A DNA stretch of 64,000 nt. It comes from Mucilaginibacter sp. KACC 22773 (GTDB taxonomy: Bacteria; Bacteroidota; Bacteroidia; Sphingobacteriales; Sphingobacteriaceae). The DNA lies in NCBI RefSeq assembly GCF_028736215.1, contig NZ_CP117883.1:4898001-4962000 (forward strand). Reading direction: 5' to 3'. The notes under the pieces are model-generated. The model saw nothing but the letters and a program-made list of their open reading frames with translations. It ran no database searches and was not told where the DNA came from. Positions 41,127 to 49,902 of this stretch are shown in pieces. Position 1 is the first letter of the stretch. The number at the start of each line of letters is the position of its first letter. Position numbers and translations under genes: made by a program.

Positions 41127-42407
41127 TTAATCCGTAAGCGCCTGGTACACCATCGCCCTGAATTTATCCTGGAAGGCGTTGTGCGGCAACGGCCAGTTCT
41201 GTACAAACAACAGGCACACCAGGTGTTCTTTAGGGTCAACCCAATACAGGGTGCCAAAAAAGCCGCCCCAGGCAAATGAACCTTCGCTTATGCCCAGCTT
41301 TTTTGAACTTATGTCGGTTGTCAGGCCAAAGCCAAGCCCAAATTTTTCTTTATTGGGGTTGATGTAGAGGTCGCCAATCTGGTTGGTGGTCATCAATTCG
41401 ACGGTATGCCGTGATAATAAACGCTGGCCATTATAAACGCCACCGTTCAGCATCATTTGCAAAAAAGTAGCATAATCTTTAATTGTCGAGCTTAAACCGG
41501 CTCCGCCCGCATAATAGGTACCATTAACGGTTGGGTAATCGGCGCTAAGCCCCTCAAAAGTAGATGCATTCCATTTAATAAGGTGATCTTTCTTATCGGG
41601 GGTGTACACGGTTACCAGCCGGTTTTGCTTTGCTGCCGGAATATAAAAGTAGGTGTCCTTCATCCCCAACGGGTCAAAAATGCGTTCCTTCATAAACTGG
41701 TCTAAGCTTTTGCCCGATATCTTTTCGACCAGGTAGCCTAAAACATCTACATTAAGGCCGTAAGTCCAGCGTTCGCCGGGCTGGTGCTCCAATGGTAATG
41801 GGCCCAGTTTTTTCATGGCATCGGCCAGCAGTATTTTATCACTCACAAAGCCGGCCGGGATATGGGCTTTGGCATAAATGGCATTCATGGTGGGTGAGCC
41901 TATCTGGGCATAGGCAATCCCCGAAGTATGGGTAAGTAAATCGCGGATGGTTATCTCCCTTTTGGCAGGAACAGTGGTATATGTTGTATCTTTAGGATTG
42001 AAGGTATCCACCACCTTTGGATGAGCAAACGCTGGGAGGTATTTGGAGATGGGATCATCCAGCAAAAACTTACCTTCTTCAAACAGCATCATTACAGCTA
42101 CGCTGGTAATAGCTTTAGTTTGAGACGCGATGCGAAAAATAGCATCATTATTCATTAACTTTTTTTGTTCAACATCGGCCATACCGAATGATTTATAATA
42201 AACCATTTTGCCGTTGCGGGCTATCAGCCCCACTGCTCCATTGATATAGCCCGAATCGATGGTTTGTTCAATCACGTTATCGATGCGTTGCAGTCGTTCG
42301 GCAGAAAATTTTTCACCGGCCGGCGTACCTGCCTGTAAAGTATTACCCTGCGCAAAGGCATTGGCAGCCAGCGCTACAAATAGCAGTAAAGTAACGTTCT
42401 TTTTCAT
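41127..42407 (-). CDS. secreted serine hydrolase (class C beta-lactamase-like)
   Basis: A 426-residue exported protein of the beta-lactamase/PBP4-like (class C fold) family. The signal peptide ends NAFAQ at about residue 20 from the ATG at 42407. The SxxK nucleophile motif is SQTK in FRIASQTKAITS, the second motif is YGLN in the WTYGLNVDVLGYLVEKISG segment, and the third is GGFFG near the C-terminus. These enzymes act as esterases or D-aminopeptidases more often than as true lactamases. It is monocistronic. Confidence 0.88.
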   Translation of the reverse strand: MKKNVTLLLFVALAANAFAQGNTLQAGTPAGEKFSAERLQRIDNVIEQTIDSGYINGAVGLIARNGKMVYYKSFGMADVEQKKLMNNDAIFRIASQTKAITSVAVMMLFEEGKFLLDDPISKYLPAFAHPKVVDTFNPKDTTYTTVPAKREITIRDLLTHTSGIAYAQIGSPTMNAIYAKAHIPAGFVSDKILLADAMKKLGPLPLEHQPGERWTYGLNVDVLGYLVEKISGKSLDQFMKERIFDPLGMKDTYFYIPAAKQNRLVTVYTPDKKDHLIKWNASTFEGLSADYPTVNGTYYAGGAGLSSTIKDYATFLQMMLNGGVYNGQRLLSRHTVELMTTNQIGDLYINPNKEKFGLGFGLTTDISSKKLGISEGSFAWGGFFGTLYWVDPKEHLVCLLFVQNWPLPHNAFQDKFRAMVYQALTD

Positions 42408-42542
42408 CCCGGGGAGAGGTTTACAATTTGGATACAAAGTAGGATTTTTTCGTTAATAAAAAGAAACGTAAAACGGCGCCGGGTAAAGCAGGCTGTCATT
42501 ATTGATTTTGGCGGCGGCCTTACTTTGGCGGGCACACGGCAT

Positions 42543-42572
42543 AAAAAAAGCTGCCCACAAAAGGCAGCCTTT
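42543..42572 (-). terminator. terminator after Asn/Gly/Arg-rich protein gene
   Basis: On the minus strand AAGGCTGCC and GGCAGCTTT form a 9-bp stem with one G-T pair, followed by T5 or more. It lies about 50 bp past the stop at 42623. Confidence 0.8.
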
Positions 42573-42622
42573 TCATTTATATATAGGGATTAATTAGTGT
42601 TACATATTACCGGTGTTCCGGC

Positions 42623-43405
42623 TTATTGCCTCATACCAAAACCACCACGGTTTGCGGCAAATTCGCGTCCGCCGCCACGGTTACCATGGTCCTGACCACC
42701 GCCATTGTTTCCGCGGTCATGACCGCCACCCTGGTTTTGGTTGCCATGGTCCTGGCCGCCCCAGTTGCCATGGTTTTGGTTGCCGCCACCACGGTTATCA
42801 TTGTTGTTGGGCCTGCCGCCCCAGTTACCGTGGTTATCTCTGTTATCCGGCCTGCCGCCCCAATTGCCGCGGTCACGGTTATTATCTCTTCCCCTGTCCC
42901 ATCCACGGTTGTTGAACCTGTTATCGCGGTTTTGGTAAGCATATCCTCCATCGTATCGTCTTTCAAAACGGTGACCCCAGTTGCCGCGGTCGCCGGCATA
43001 ACCACCCCACCTTTGCCTGTATACATCGTGGTGCATATAAGGGCGGTTTCCACGTACCTCGTATCTTGTAGCGGTACGCCAGTCATAGTTGCGGTAAGCG
43101 CCTGGCAAGTAGGCACAGGTTACCCAGTCACGGCCATTATTATAGTAGTAGTAATGGTTAGAAACACTATAGTAAGCCTCTACTTCGGGTAAATAGTAAT
43201 AATCATCACTATCATCGTTGTAGTTTACCTGGGCATAATCATCGTTATAAACCGGTTGCTCTTCAACCACAACAGGCGGAGGGCTTGGCACATAAACACG
43301 GTGCACAGGAACATTAAAACCTACATGTATTGATAATTGAGCGTTTGCTTTATTAGCTATTAAACCACTCATTGCTATTGCCGATAATATGAATAACTTT
43401 TTCAT
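42623..43405 (-). CDS. secreted low-complexity Asn/Gly/Arg-rich repeat protein
   Basis: A 260-residue protein with a signal peptide (to about residue 22, ANAQ). A short Tyr/Asp-rich middle (DDSDDYYYLPEVEAYY) and a folded-looking segment with VTCAYLPGAYRNYDWRTATRYEVRGNRPYMH follow. The C-terminal 115 residues are low complexity, built of GNWGG, DNRDN, NRGG and HGN units. The layout suggests an outer-surface or periplasmic protein with a disordered, basic tail. A long frame on the opposite strand (42626-43192) is an artefact of the repeat composition. The family is not recognised with confidence. Confidence 0.7.
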   Translation of the reverse strand: MKKLFILSAIAMSGLIANKANAQLSIHVGFNVPVHRVYVPSPPPVVVEEQPVYNDDYAQVNYNDDSDDYYYLPEVEAYYSVSNHYYYYNNGRDWVTCAYLPGAYRNYDWRTATRYEVRGNRPYMHHDVYRQRWGGYAGDRGNWGHRFERRYDGGYAYQNRDNRFNNRGWDRGRDNNRDRGNWGGRPDNRDNHGNWGGRPNNNDNRGGGNQNHGNWGGQDHGNQNQGGGHDRGNNGGGQDHGNRGGGREFAANRGGFGMRQ

Positions 43406-43670
43406 TTTGTTAAATTTTATATAGCTATGACCACTTGCAAAGGCAATGGTTTAATCCATTGTTGCTATATATGTTACAACAGCTATAAATCAGTACTTAA
43501 TTTGTTAACGGCATCGATTGTGAGAAATTTAATTTGGCGGTATTACCTATAGCTCGTATTAACCGCTATCTGGAATGATTTCCGAAAAATCCTTATTGTC
43601 ATACAATTACTACAAATCAGATTTCGGGATTCCCTGTATATTTATTTATTTTGATAATCAATCAGAAGCC

Positions 43671-44975
43671 ATGAAAAAAAGAAACATCGTATGGACAATG
43701 CTGCCCGTTGCAGCTATTGCCGGTGCTATACTGTTTAACAGTTGCAAAAGCGGCAATACCGATAATAAAAATGGTATCGACACTACAAGCACTGCGACTG
43801 CCGAAAATGCCGGTCTTAAGCTTCCTGCAGGTTTCAGCGCAGCCGCAATTGCCGAAAAACTGGGCGGGGCAAGGGAAATAGCCATTACGCCGCAAAATAA
43901 CATTTATGTAAAGCTTAATACCGTAAAAGATGGCAAAACCATTTTGTATTTAACACAGGATGGTGATAAAGCCACATTGAAAACAAGCTTTGGCGATTAT
44001 AAGGGTACCGGAGCATATGTAAAAAACGGCTATCTGTATGCATCGTCTGACGAAGAAGTTTTCCGTTATAAATTGAATGACCAGAGTGAAGTAATAAACC
44101 CCGGTCAGCCTGAAAAAATTGTGACCGGCCTGTTAAGCCGCAATGAGCACGAGGCCAAAGCCATTACACTTGATAACGACGGCAACCTTTATGTTAACAT
44201 TGGCGCGTATTCCAACGCTTGCCAGGTAGAAGACAGGAAAAAAGGCTCGCCGGGCCAAAAGGGCTGCCCTATTTTAGATTCGGCCGGCGGCATCTGGCAG
44301 TTTAAAGCTGACAAGCTTAACCAGCACTATGGCGATGGCATCCGTTATGCCACCGGTTTACGCAATGTGGTTGGGATGGACTGGAACCAGCAAAATAACC
44401 AGCTTTTTGTAATGCAGCATGGCCGCGACCAGCTTCATGACCTGTTCCCGGAATATTTCACCACCAAACAATCTGCAGATTTACCTGCCGAGTGTATGTA
44501 TGCTATTAAAAAAGGTGATAACGCGGGCTGGCCATATATGTATTACGACTGGCAGCAAAACAAAAAAATATTAATGCCCGAGTACGGGGGTGATGGTAAA
44601 AAGGAAGGCGGCGAAACGGCCATAAATCCGGCGGCGGCATTTCCGGGCCACCTGGCGCCTAACGGCTTATTGTTTTACACTGGGAGCCAATTCCCCGAAA
44701 AGTATAAAAACGGCGCTTTCATCGCTTTTCATGGTTCGTGGAACCGTGCACCAGAGCCGCAGGCCGGATATTTTGTAGTTTTTCAACCTTTTAAAGATGG
44801 CAAGCCAAGCGGTGCATATGAAGTTTTTGCCGATAATTTTGCGGGAAGTGCCGAAAAGGCAGCCAAAGGTAGTGCCGAGCATCGCCCATGCGGATTGGCG
44901 CAGGGACCCGATGGCTCACTGTATGTAACCGACGATAACCAGGGAACCATTTACAAAATCACGTATAAAAAATAA
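43671..44975 (+). CDS. sorbosone dehydrogenase-like beta-propeller lipoprotein
   Basis: A 434-residue lipoprotein: start MKKRNIVW at 43671, lipobox LFNSC near residue 25. The rest is a glucose/sorbosone dehydrogenase-type propeller with GFSAAAIAEKLGGAREIAITPQNN, GLRNVVGMDWNQQNNQLFVMQHGRDQL, and FIAFHGSWNRAPEPQAGYFVVFQPF. It is 2 bp from a cytochrome c gene, strong evidence that it is a periplasmic dehydrogenase passing electrons to that cytochrome. PQQ is the likely cofactor; the substrate is unknown. Confidence 0.85.
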   Translation: MKKRNIVWTMLPVAAIAGAILFNSCKSGNTDNKNGIDTTSTATAENAGLKLPAGFSAAAIAEKLGGAREIAITPQNNIYVKLNTVKDGKTILYLTQDGDKATLKTSFGDYKGTGAYVKNGYLYASSDEEVFRYKLNDQSEVINPGQPEKIVTGLLSRNEHEAKAITLDNDGNLYVNIGAYSNACQVEDRKKGSPGQKGCPILDSAGGIWQFKADKLNQHYGDGIRYATGLRNVVGMDWNQQNNQLFVMQHGRDQLHDLFPEYFTTKQSADLPAECMYAIKKGDNAGWPYMYYDWQQNKKILMPEYGGDGKKEGGETAINPAAAFPGHLAPNGLLFYTGSQFPEKYKNGAFIAFHGSWNRAPEPQAGYFVVFQPFKDGKPSGAYEVFADNFAGSAEKAAKGSAEHRPCGLAQGPDGSLYVTDDNQGTIYKITYKK

Positions 44976-44977
44976 CA

Positions 44978-45436
44978 ATGGACTTAAAAAAAGCCCTCGT
45001 ACTAATACCATTAATTACCCTTTTTACCATTGCCGGATTACAGGCACAAACCAAAAAACATAAGCCGGTTAACAAAACAGCTAATGCAGCAGCATTAAAA
45101 GCAGCCATGGACGCCGGCAGTAAAGTATTTATGGAGTACTGTGTAACCTGCCACCAGGCCGATGGTATGGGCGTGCCCAATATGAACCCACCACTGGCCA
45201 AAACCACCTACGTAACCGGCGATAAAACACGGCTGATAAAGATTGTGCTAAACGGTTTTAACGACGATGTGGATATTAACGGCGAACGCTACTCCAACAC
45301 CATGGCCTCGCACGATTTTTTGCAGGATAAAGAAATTGCCGATGTACTCACTTATGTAAGGAATAGCTTTGGCAACAAAGCATCGGCAGTAAGCCCGGCT
45401 CAGGTTAAGGCAGTAAGGGCAGTGAATAAGAAATAG
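44978..45436 (+). CDS. monohaem c-type cytochrome
   Basis: A 152-residue exported cytochrome with one haem site, CVTCH, in EYCVTCHQADGMGVPNMNPPL, an axial-Met candidate in YSNTMASHDFLQDKEIADVLTYVRNSFG, and an N-terminal signal peptide ending LQAQ at about residue 24. It lies 2 bp after the propeller dehydrogenase and likely accepts its electrons. A strong terminator follows. Confidence 0.9.
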   Translation: MDLKKALVLIPLITLFTIAGLQAQTKKHKPVNKTANAAALKAAMDAGSKVFMEYCVTCHQADGMGVPNMNPPLAKTTYVTGDKTRLIKIVLNGFNDDVDINGERYSNTMASHDFLQDKEIADVLTYVRNSFGNKASAVSPAQVKAVRAVNKK

Positions 45437-45580
45437 GTTAAAGGGAAAAGGTCAAAGGCGAAAGGTTAAAACTGAAAAGGGTTAAAAAAAAAAGGTATAC
45501 TGCTATACAGTATACCTTTTGCTTTTGTCCTTCTATGTCGGACCTTTGCTCTTTCACCTTTGACCTTTCGCCTTTAACCT
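45435..45580. repeat. nested inverted repeat around a terminator
   Basis: AGGTCAAAGGCGAAAGGTTAAA (45449-45470) faces TTTGACCTTTCGCCTTTAACCT (45559-45580), differing by two transitions. The terminator 45490-45520 lies inside. Extra short copies (AGGTTAAAGG, CTTTCACCTTTG) flank both sides. The right arm ends at the stop codon of the TPR gene. Confidence 0.75.
45490..45520. terminator. bidirectional terminator between cytochrome and TPR genes
   Basis: Perfect 13-bp stem AAAAGGTATACTG / CAGTATACCTTTT with a 5-base loop (CTATA), flanked by A-run and T-run, between two convergent genes. Confidence 0.9.
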
Positions 45581-46101
45581 CACTCCGTTATCTGGTAAGT
45601 ATAAGCCAGCGTGTGCTTCATTTTTGAGCGGATACGTTTGATGCTTTGCTCAATATCAATTTTGTCGTTATGGTCGGTTACTTCCATAAAGGCTTTTTGA
45701 TAGTTAATTAAGGCTTTTGTCCAGTCTTTGCTTTTTTCGTGGAATAAGCCAAGCAGGCTGTAAACTTCGGCGGTATCAACTCCCGGGGTATTCAAGGCTT
45801 TAACAGATACGTTGTTTACCAGTTTTTCCATATTCAAAAACACAAGCAAATCAAGATAATGTGTATAGTTATCCGGAAATGAAGGTTCCAGTTCCATACA
45901 GGTTTTAAAATGGTAGCCCGCGGTTTGGTAATCTTTAACTTCGTAATAGTATAACATACCCAATTGGTGATGGGCACGCGCGTATAAAGGATCGTTGCTG
46001 ATAATTTCGTTCAGTAATTTAAGCCCTTTGGTAGTTTTACCATAAGAGAGTTTATCCACGGCCTGCAAATACTTTTCTTCGATAGTATAATAAGTGTCCA
46101 T
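45580..46101 (-). CDS. TPR-repeat protein
   Basis: A 173-residue cytoplasmic protein starting MDTYYTIEEKYLQAV at 46101. At least three tetratricopeptide-like units are visible (KLLNEIISNDPLYARAHHQLGMLYYY, AGYHFKTCMELEPSFPD, VYSLLGLFHEKSKDWTKALINYQKAF). Protein-protein interaction is expected. There is no signal peptide and no operon partner. Confidence 0.78.
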   Translation of the reverse strand: MDTYYTIEEKYLQAVDKLSYGKTTKGLKLLNEIISNDPLYARAHHQLGMLYYYEVKDYQTAGYHFKTCMELEPSFPDNYTHYLDLLVFLNMEKLVNNVSVKALNTPGVDTAEVYSLLGLFHEKSKDWTKALINYQKAFMEVTDHNDKIDIEQSIKRIRSKMKHTLAYTYQITE

Positions 46102-46690
46102 AAATTTTGTATTGTATAAAATTGTGCTAAAACTCAGCACTTGTTGTAATAAATAATGATGTGTAATAAAAATGTTTCGGTATAAAAAGTATGGTTACTA
46201 TACCGGGGTGGAGATGCGTATGATTGATGCATAACCCTTCTGCTGCGGCACCATGGGCCACATTATAGTTTTACAGAATGAATTTTTAAACAGCATCATT
46301 TATTTTTTTACAAATTTACAATTAAAGTGGGAATTTGCAAAATGGGGGATTGGGAGGAAAATTTAGGCTAAATCTCTAATAATAACTACTACAACCGTCC
46401 GTCGAACGGCGAACTGTATACAAATCTTTTGGATCTCATCAATTAATAAACCCGTTGTCATTTTCGAAACGAGGTACGAGTGAGAAACCTTGAACGCTCT
46501 GCATTCCGATAAGCCTGGTTTGGATGCAGGACGTTCAAGATTTCTCTTTCGCGCCCCTCTTTTCCCCACAAGCTATCGAAATGACAATTTTCTTTATTAA
46601 AAATATGGATAAACGATAGCCTTTTAAGTCGCTGTAATGAACCATTCAACGCCAGATTTAACTACTCGGCATGACAAATACTACAGGTAA
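46102..46690. other. long intergenic region with shared 47-bp repeat
   Basis: About 590 bp without a credible gene. It includes the inverted copy (46457-46503) of the repeat at 26941-26987, plus a nearby related stretch ending TATCGAAATGACAA (46574-46587) and the word GGATAAACGATAG (46605). The first 200 bp are AT-rich and probably hold the TPR gene promoter. Confidence 0.5.
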
Positions 46691-46939
46691 CTACGCCGCG
46701 ATAGCGGTATTTACCTTACCGCTTTCAATCATAAAATTATTTTTCAATTCCCTTTCAGATACCAGTACGCTAAAATCGTCGTATCTAACACCGTGATCGA
46801 GCGGGTAAAGGGTATAGCCGCGTTTAATGGCATCATAGGTTCCAAGCTCGAAAATTTCGTCCTGTTGTTTTCCTTTTATTTTTGCTCCCGCTACCAACTG
46901 GTAGGCGTCGAGGATATTTTCAAAATTATTGTTTTTCAT
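46691..46939 (-). CDS. hypothetical small protein in ABC importer operon
   Basis: An 82-residue soluble protein (start MKNNNFENILDAYQLV at 46939), 34 bp downstream of the ABC ATPase gene on the same strand. It is mostly helical, with a charged centre (KIKGKQQDEIFELGTYDAIKRGYTLYPLDHGVRYDDF). No signal peptide or known motif. Its place at the end of the ABC operon hints at an accessory or regulatory role, which is only an inference. Confidence 0.55.
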   Translation of the reverse strand: MKNNNFENILDAYQLVAGAKIKGKQQDEIFELGTYDAIKRGYTLYPLDHGVRYDDFSVLVSERELKNNFMIESGKVNTAIAA

Positions 46940-46973
46940 GGTACTAAAACCATTACAATTACTCTGCCAGTTT

Positions 46974-47723
46974 TTAAGCAAACCAGCCAAAAAGATCATT
47001 TTGTTTTAATGCGGCCTTTTCTTTTTTATTTAAATCATTGATTACCAAACCCTCCCCCATTTGTATTATTCGTGTGCCATAGGTGTAGGCGTCTTTTAAA
47101 TTATGAGTGATCAATATGGCGGTTAGTTTAAAATCGCTGATCAGCTTATCTGCCGTACGCATCACAACATCGGCCGATCGGGGGTCGAGCGCTGCCGTAG
47201 GTTCATCAAGCAGTAAAACCTTACAGCTATCCATTACACTCATTAATAGCGTAAGGGCCTGCCTTTGTCCGCCCGATAGCGTGCCCATGGATTGTTCAAT
47301 TTTATTTTCGAGCCCCATGCCCAGGCTGGCAATTTTCTCTTTTACTTCGCGCTTAAAATTATCATTGATGCCGATAGATAAACCTTTAGGCCTGGTACGA
47401 ATAGCCGCCAGGCGGAAGTTATCCAGGATGCTGAGCTCTGATGCCGTGCCACTCATTGGGTTTTGAAAAACACGGGCTATCCACTGGCTGCGTTTATAAT
47501 CGGTCAGTTTGGTTACATCGTTATCATCAATAGTAATTGTGCCGTTATCCGGCATAACGCTGCCTGCAACAAGGTTGAGCAGCGTGGTTTTACCCGATCC
47601 GTTGGAGCCTACTATCACCAAAAACTCCTGGCTTTTAATTTGGAGCGTGATACCATTAACCGCGTTTACCTGGTTGGCCTTTCCCTTGTTGAAAACCTTA
47701 TGTACATTGTTTATAGCTATCAT
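46974..47723 (-). CDS. ABC importer ATPase (COG1101-type)
   Basis: A 249-residue ATPase: Walker A GSNGSGKTT, signature TLSGGQRQALTLLM, Walker B VLLLDEPTAALDP, H-loop ILITHN. It overlaps the permease gene by 4 bp. With the lipoprotein and permease it forms the COG2984/4120/1101 importer, whose relatives bind tryptophan, tyrosine or other amino-acid derivatives in Firmicutes. Confidence 0.9.
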   Translation of the reverse strand: MIAINNVHKVFNKGKANQVNAVNGITLQIKSQEFLVIVGSNGSGKTTLLNLVAGSVMPDNGTITIDDNDVTKLTDYKRSQWIARVFQNPMSGTASELSILDNFRLAAIRTRPKGLSIGINDNFKREVKEKIASLGMGLENKIEQSMGTLSGGQRQALTLLMSVMDSCKVLLLDEPTAALDPRSADVVMRTADKLISDFKLTAILITHNLKDAYTYGTRIIQMGEGLVINDLNKKEKAALKQNDLFGWFA

Positions 47724-48589
47724 GAGGCTTTATTGAATGATAAACGGGGAAGACTAACAATTAACAATACAAACGCGGCGGTAACCAGCTTAAGCAAATT
47801 GGCATCAACACCAATGGCCAATACAAAGGCCAATACCAGCTGAAATATCAGGGCCCCTGCCAAAACCAGGGCCAAACTAACCCATACTTTGGTAATACGA
47901 AACCAGTTGATGAGCGTTTCGGCAATGATCACCGAACCTAAACCTACAATCACTATCCCGATGCCCATGCTGATATCCGCGAAACCCTGGAACTGCACTA
48001 TGAGGTATCCGCTGAGTGCCGTAAGTGCGTTGGCCAGCGCCAGGCCTGTAATTTTCATCCTATCGGTATTAACACCCAATGCACGGATCATCGATTCGCT
48101 GTTGCCGGTTGCACGCATGGCTATGCCGAAATCTGTTTTGAGCAGGTAGCCAATAAGTAAGGTTATTATTGCCACGAAGACAGAGAGCAGGATAAATGTG
48201 TTCTGGTTAGGATCGGCCACGATGTTTAAAAGCGAGAACAACGAAGCCGTACCTATAAGCGGCACATTGGAGCGGCCCATGATAGTAAGATTGACTGAGT
48301 ACAAGGCTGTCATGACCAGGATGCCGGCCAGTAAAGCATTTATTTTTAGCTTGGTATGAATAAGCCCCGTTAAAGCTCCGGCCAGGCCGCCCGCTATGAT
48401 CACCGTAGGTAAAATAAGGTACGGTGATAAATGGTGACTTAGCATTACAGCCGTAACAGCACCGCCCAAAGTGTAACTGCCATCGGTGGTGATATCAGGA
48501 ATATTAAAAATCTTCATCGAGATATAAATTCCCAGCGCAATGGCCGAAAAGCACAATCCCTGCAATAAAGCGGTAAGGTAAAAATCCAT
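47720..48589 (-). CDS. ABC importer permease (COG4120-type)
   Basis: A 289-residue membrane protein with about eight hydrophobic helices and the branched-chain-amino-acid-permease-like segments FNIPDITTDGSYTLGGAVTAVM and GIAMRATGNSESMIRALGVNTDRMKI. It overlaps its ATPase gene by 4 bases and is preceded by the substrate-binding lipoprotein gene, making one operon. Confidence 0.9.
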   Translation of the reverse strand: MDFYLTALLQGLCFSAIALGIYISMKIFNIPDITTDGSYTLGGAVTAVMLSHHLSPYLILPTVIIAGGLAGALTGLIHTKLKINALLAGILVMTALYSVNLTIMGRSNVPLIGTASLFSLLNIVADPNQNTFILLSVFVAIITLLIGYLLKTDFGIAMRATGNSESMIRALGVNTDRMKITGLALANALTALSGYLIVQFQGFADISMGIGIVIVGLGSVIIAETLINWFRITKVWVSLALVLAGALIFQLVLAFVLAIGVDANLLKLVTAAFVLLIVSLPRLSFNKAS

Positions 48590-48645
48590 ATTTTGGAGCT
48601 GAAAGCTTAATGCATAAGGCTGAAAGCTAATTTACGGTAAAGTGA

Positions 48646-49620
48646 TTATTTAACAGCCTCGAAGTTTGCTGGTACAGTAATGTTATATTTTTTTGCCGCA
48701 GCGGGATTGTATACCCGTTTCCTCACTTTTACCATTTCCCATTTCAGGCCGTCGGTTTTGTGCGTTTTTAAGTATTGAGCTGCCTGTACGCCTGCCTGGT
48801 ATCCCCATTGGTAAATATCGGCACCAAAAGCGGCTACAGCGCCGCGTTGTACCAAACCGGCTTCGCTGGTAAAAATAGGGACATTTTTTTCGTTACAGCT
48901 TTTCAGGATGGTTTCAAAAGATGCAAAAACGGTATTATCTGGGTTGGCAAAAAAGGCATCAATATTTTTACTTAACAACGATTGTGTAACCAGCTGGGCA
49001 TCTGCCGATGTGTTTACCGGCAAAGCAACAATGGTTACGTTTTGCTTTTCGGCTAATGATTTAATCCGGTTAAGCGCATCTGCCGACTGCGGTTCAGCTT
49101 GATTATAAATCATCCCGATAACCAATTTAGCCCCTTTAGGCTTCAGCAATTTGGGGATGATAGAGAACGACGTATCGATATAATTAAGGTCCTCCAAAGC
49201 ACCAAACAGGTTTGCAGGAGCCTCACCTTTATCATTCAATAGTTTCATTCTTTCGGGTACAGGCGATACCATTGCAAAATCGGGAATGGTTTTGGTGTTT
49301 TGCAAGGCGGTTACGGTAGCCAAAGTGGTGCAGGTAGCCAGCAGGTCAACCTTTTCGGATACAAAGTAATTGGTAATCTGGGTGAGGGTGGGGATATTTC
49401 CCTGGGCGTTGCGGTACTCTATCTGTACCGTTTTCTTGTCTTCGCTAAAGCCCTCTTTTTTTAAGGCATCGGTAAAGCCGGTACGGGCCTGGGATATGGT
49501 TGCATCTTCAAAAGCATCAACAAAACCAACAACCGGGGTATTTACTGCCTTTGGTTTGGGCTTACATGATGCTATGGTAATCAATAATAAAACGGCGGGA
49601 ATGTATTTGAAAAACTTCAT
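48646..49620 (-). CDS. ABC importer substrate-binding lipoprotein (COG2984-type)
   Basis: A 324-residue lipoprotein (lipobox IASC near residue 19) with the periplasmic-binding-protein fold of the PF04392 type: VGFVDAFEDATISQARTGFTDALKKEGF, IPTLTQITNYFVSEKVDLLATCTTLAT, and GADIYQWGYQAGVQAAQYL near the end. It is the first gene of the operon with permease and ATPase. The ligand is unknown; family members bind aromatic amino acids among others. Confidence 0.9.
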   Translation of the reverse strand: MKFFKYIPAVLLLITIASCKPKPKAVNTPVVGFVDAFEDATISQARTGFTDALKKEGFSEDKKTVQIEYRNAQGNIPTLTQITNYFVSEKVDLLATCTTLATVTALQNTKTIPDFAMVSPVPERMKLLNDKGEAPANLFGALEDLNYIDTSFSIIPKLLKPKGAKLVIGMIYNQAEPQSADALNRIKSLAEKQNVTIVALPVNTSADAQLVTQSLLSKNIDAFFANPDNTVFASFETILKSCNEKNVPIFTSEAGLVQRGAVAAFGADIYQWGYQAGVQAAQYLKTHKTDGLKWEMVKVRKRVYNPAAAKKYNITVPANFEAVK

Positions 49621-49689
49621 TGTACTAAGTTAAATATTTGAGGCGAAAGGTAAAAGGATAAGGGCAAAACGTGAAAATTGTTTGACGGA

Positions 49690-49850
49690 GGGCATGGCGG
49701 CGAAGACTCACCCCGACGAGGCTACGCCCGTCACCCCTCTCTCCGGCTGCGTCGCATAGAGGAGCAAAAAATAAAAAATGAGTTTCACACTCTTTGCGGC
49801 GTAAGCCGGAGGGTCGGCCAGCGTAGCGGAGCCGGGGTGAGTAGTAGCCA
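49690..49850. repeat. intergenic inverted repeat (ACTCACCCCG type)
   Basis: ACTCACCCCG near 49706 pairs with CGGGGTGAGT near 49832. Inside, CTCTCCGGCT pairs with AGCCGGAG. The 282-bp gap between the Nudix and lipoprotein genes is thus largely one foldable repeat. No gene is seen in it. Confidence 0.6.
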
Positions 49851-49902
49851 GCGTTTAAGCGGATGTTTATGTAAATGCCAACATACTGTAATAGTTGCAA
49901 AA

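Noticed and set aside
42626..43192. Long plus-strand frame rich in Val/Thr/Ala opposite the Asn/Gly/Arg-rich protein gene
   Set aside because: It mirrors the low-complexity repeats of the real gene and has no family features or leader.
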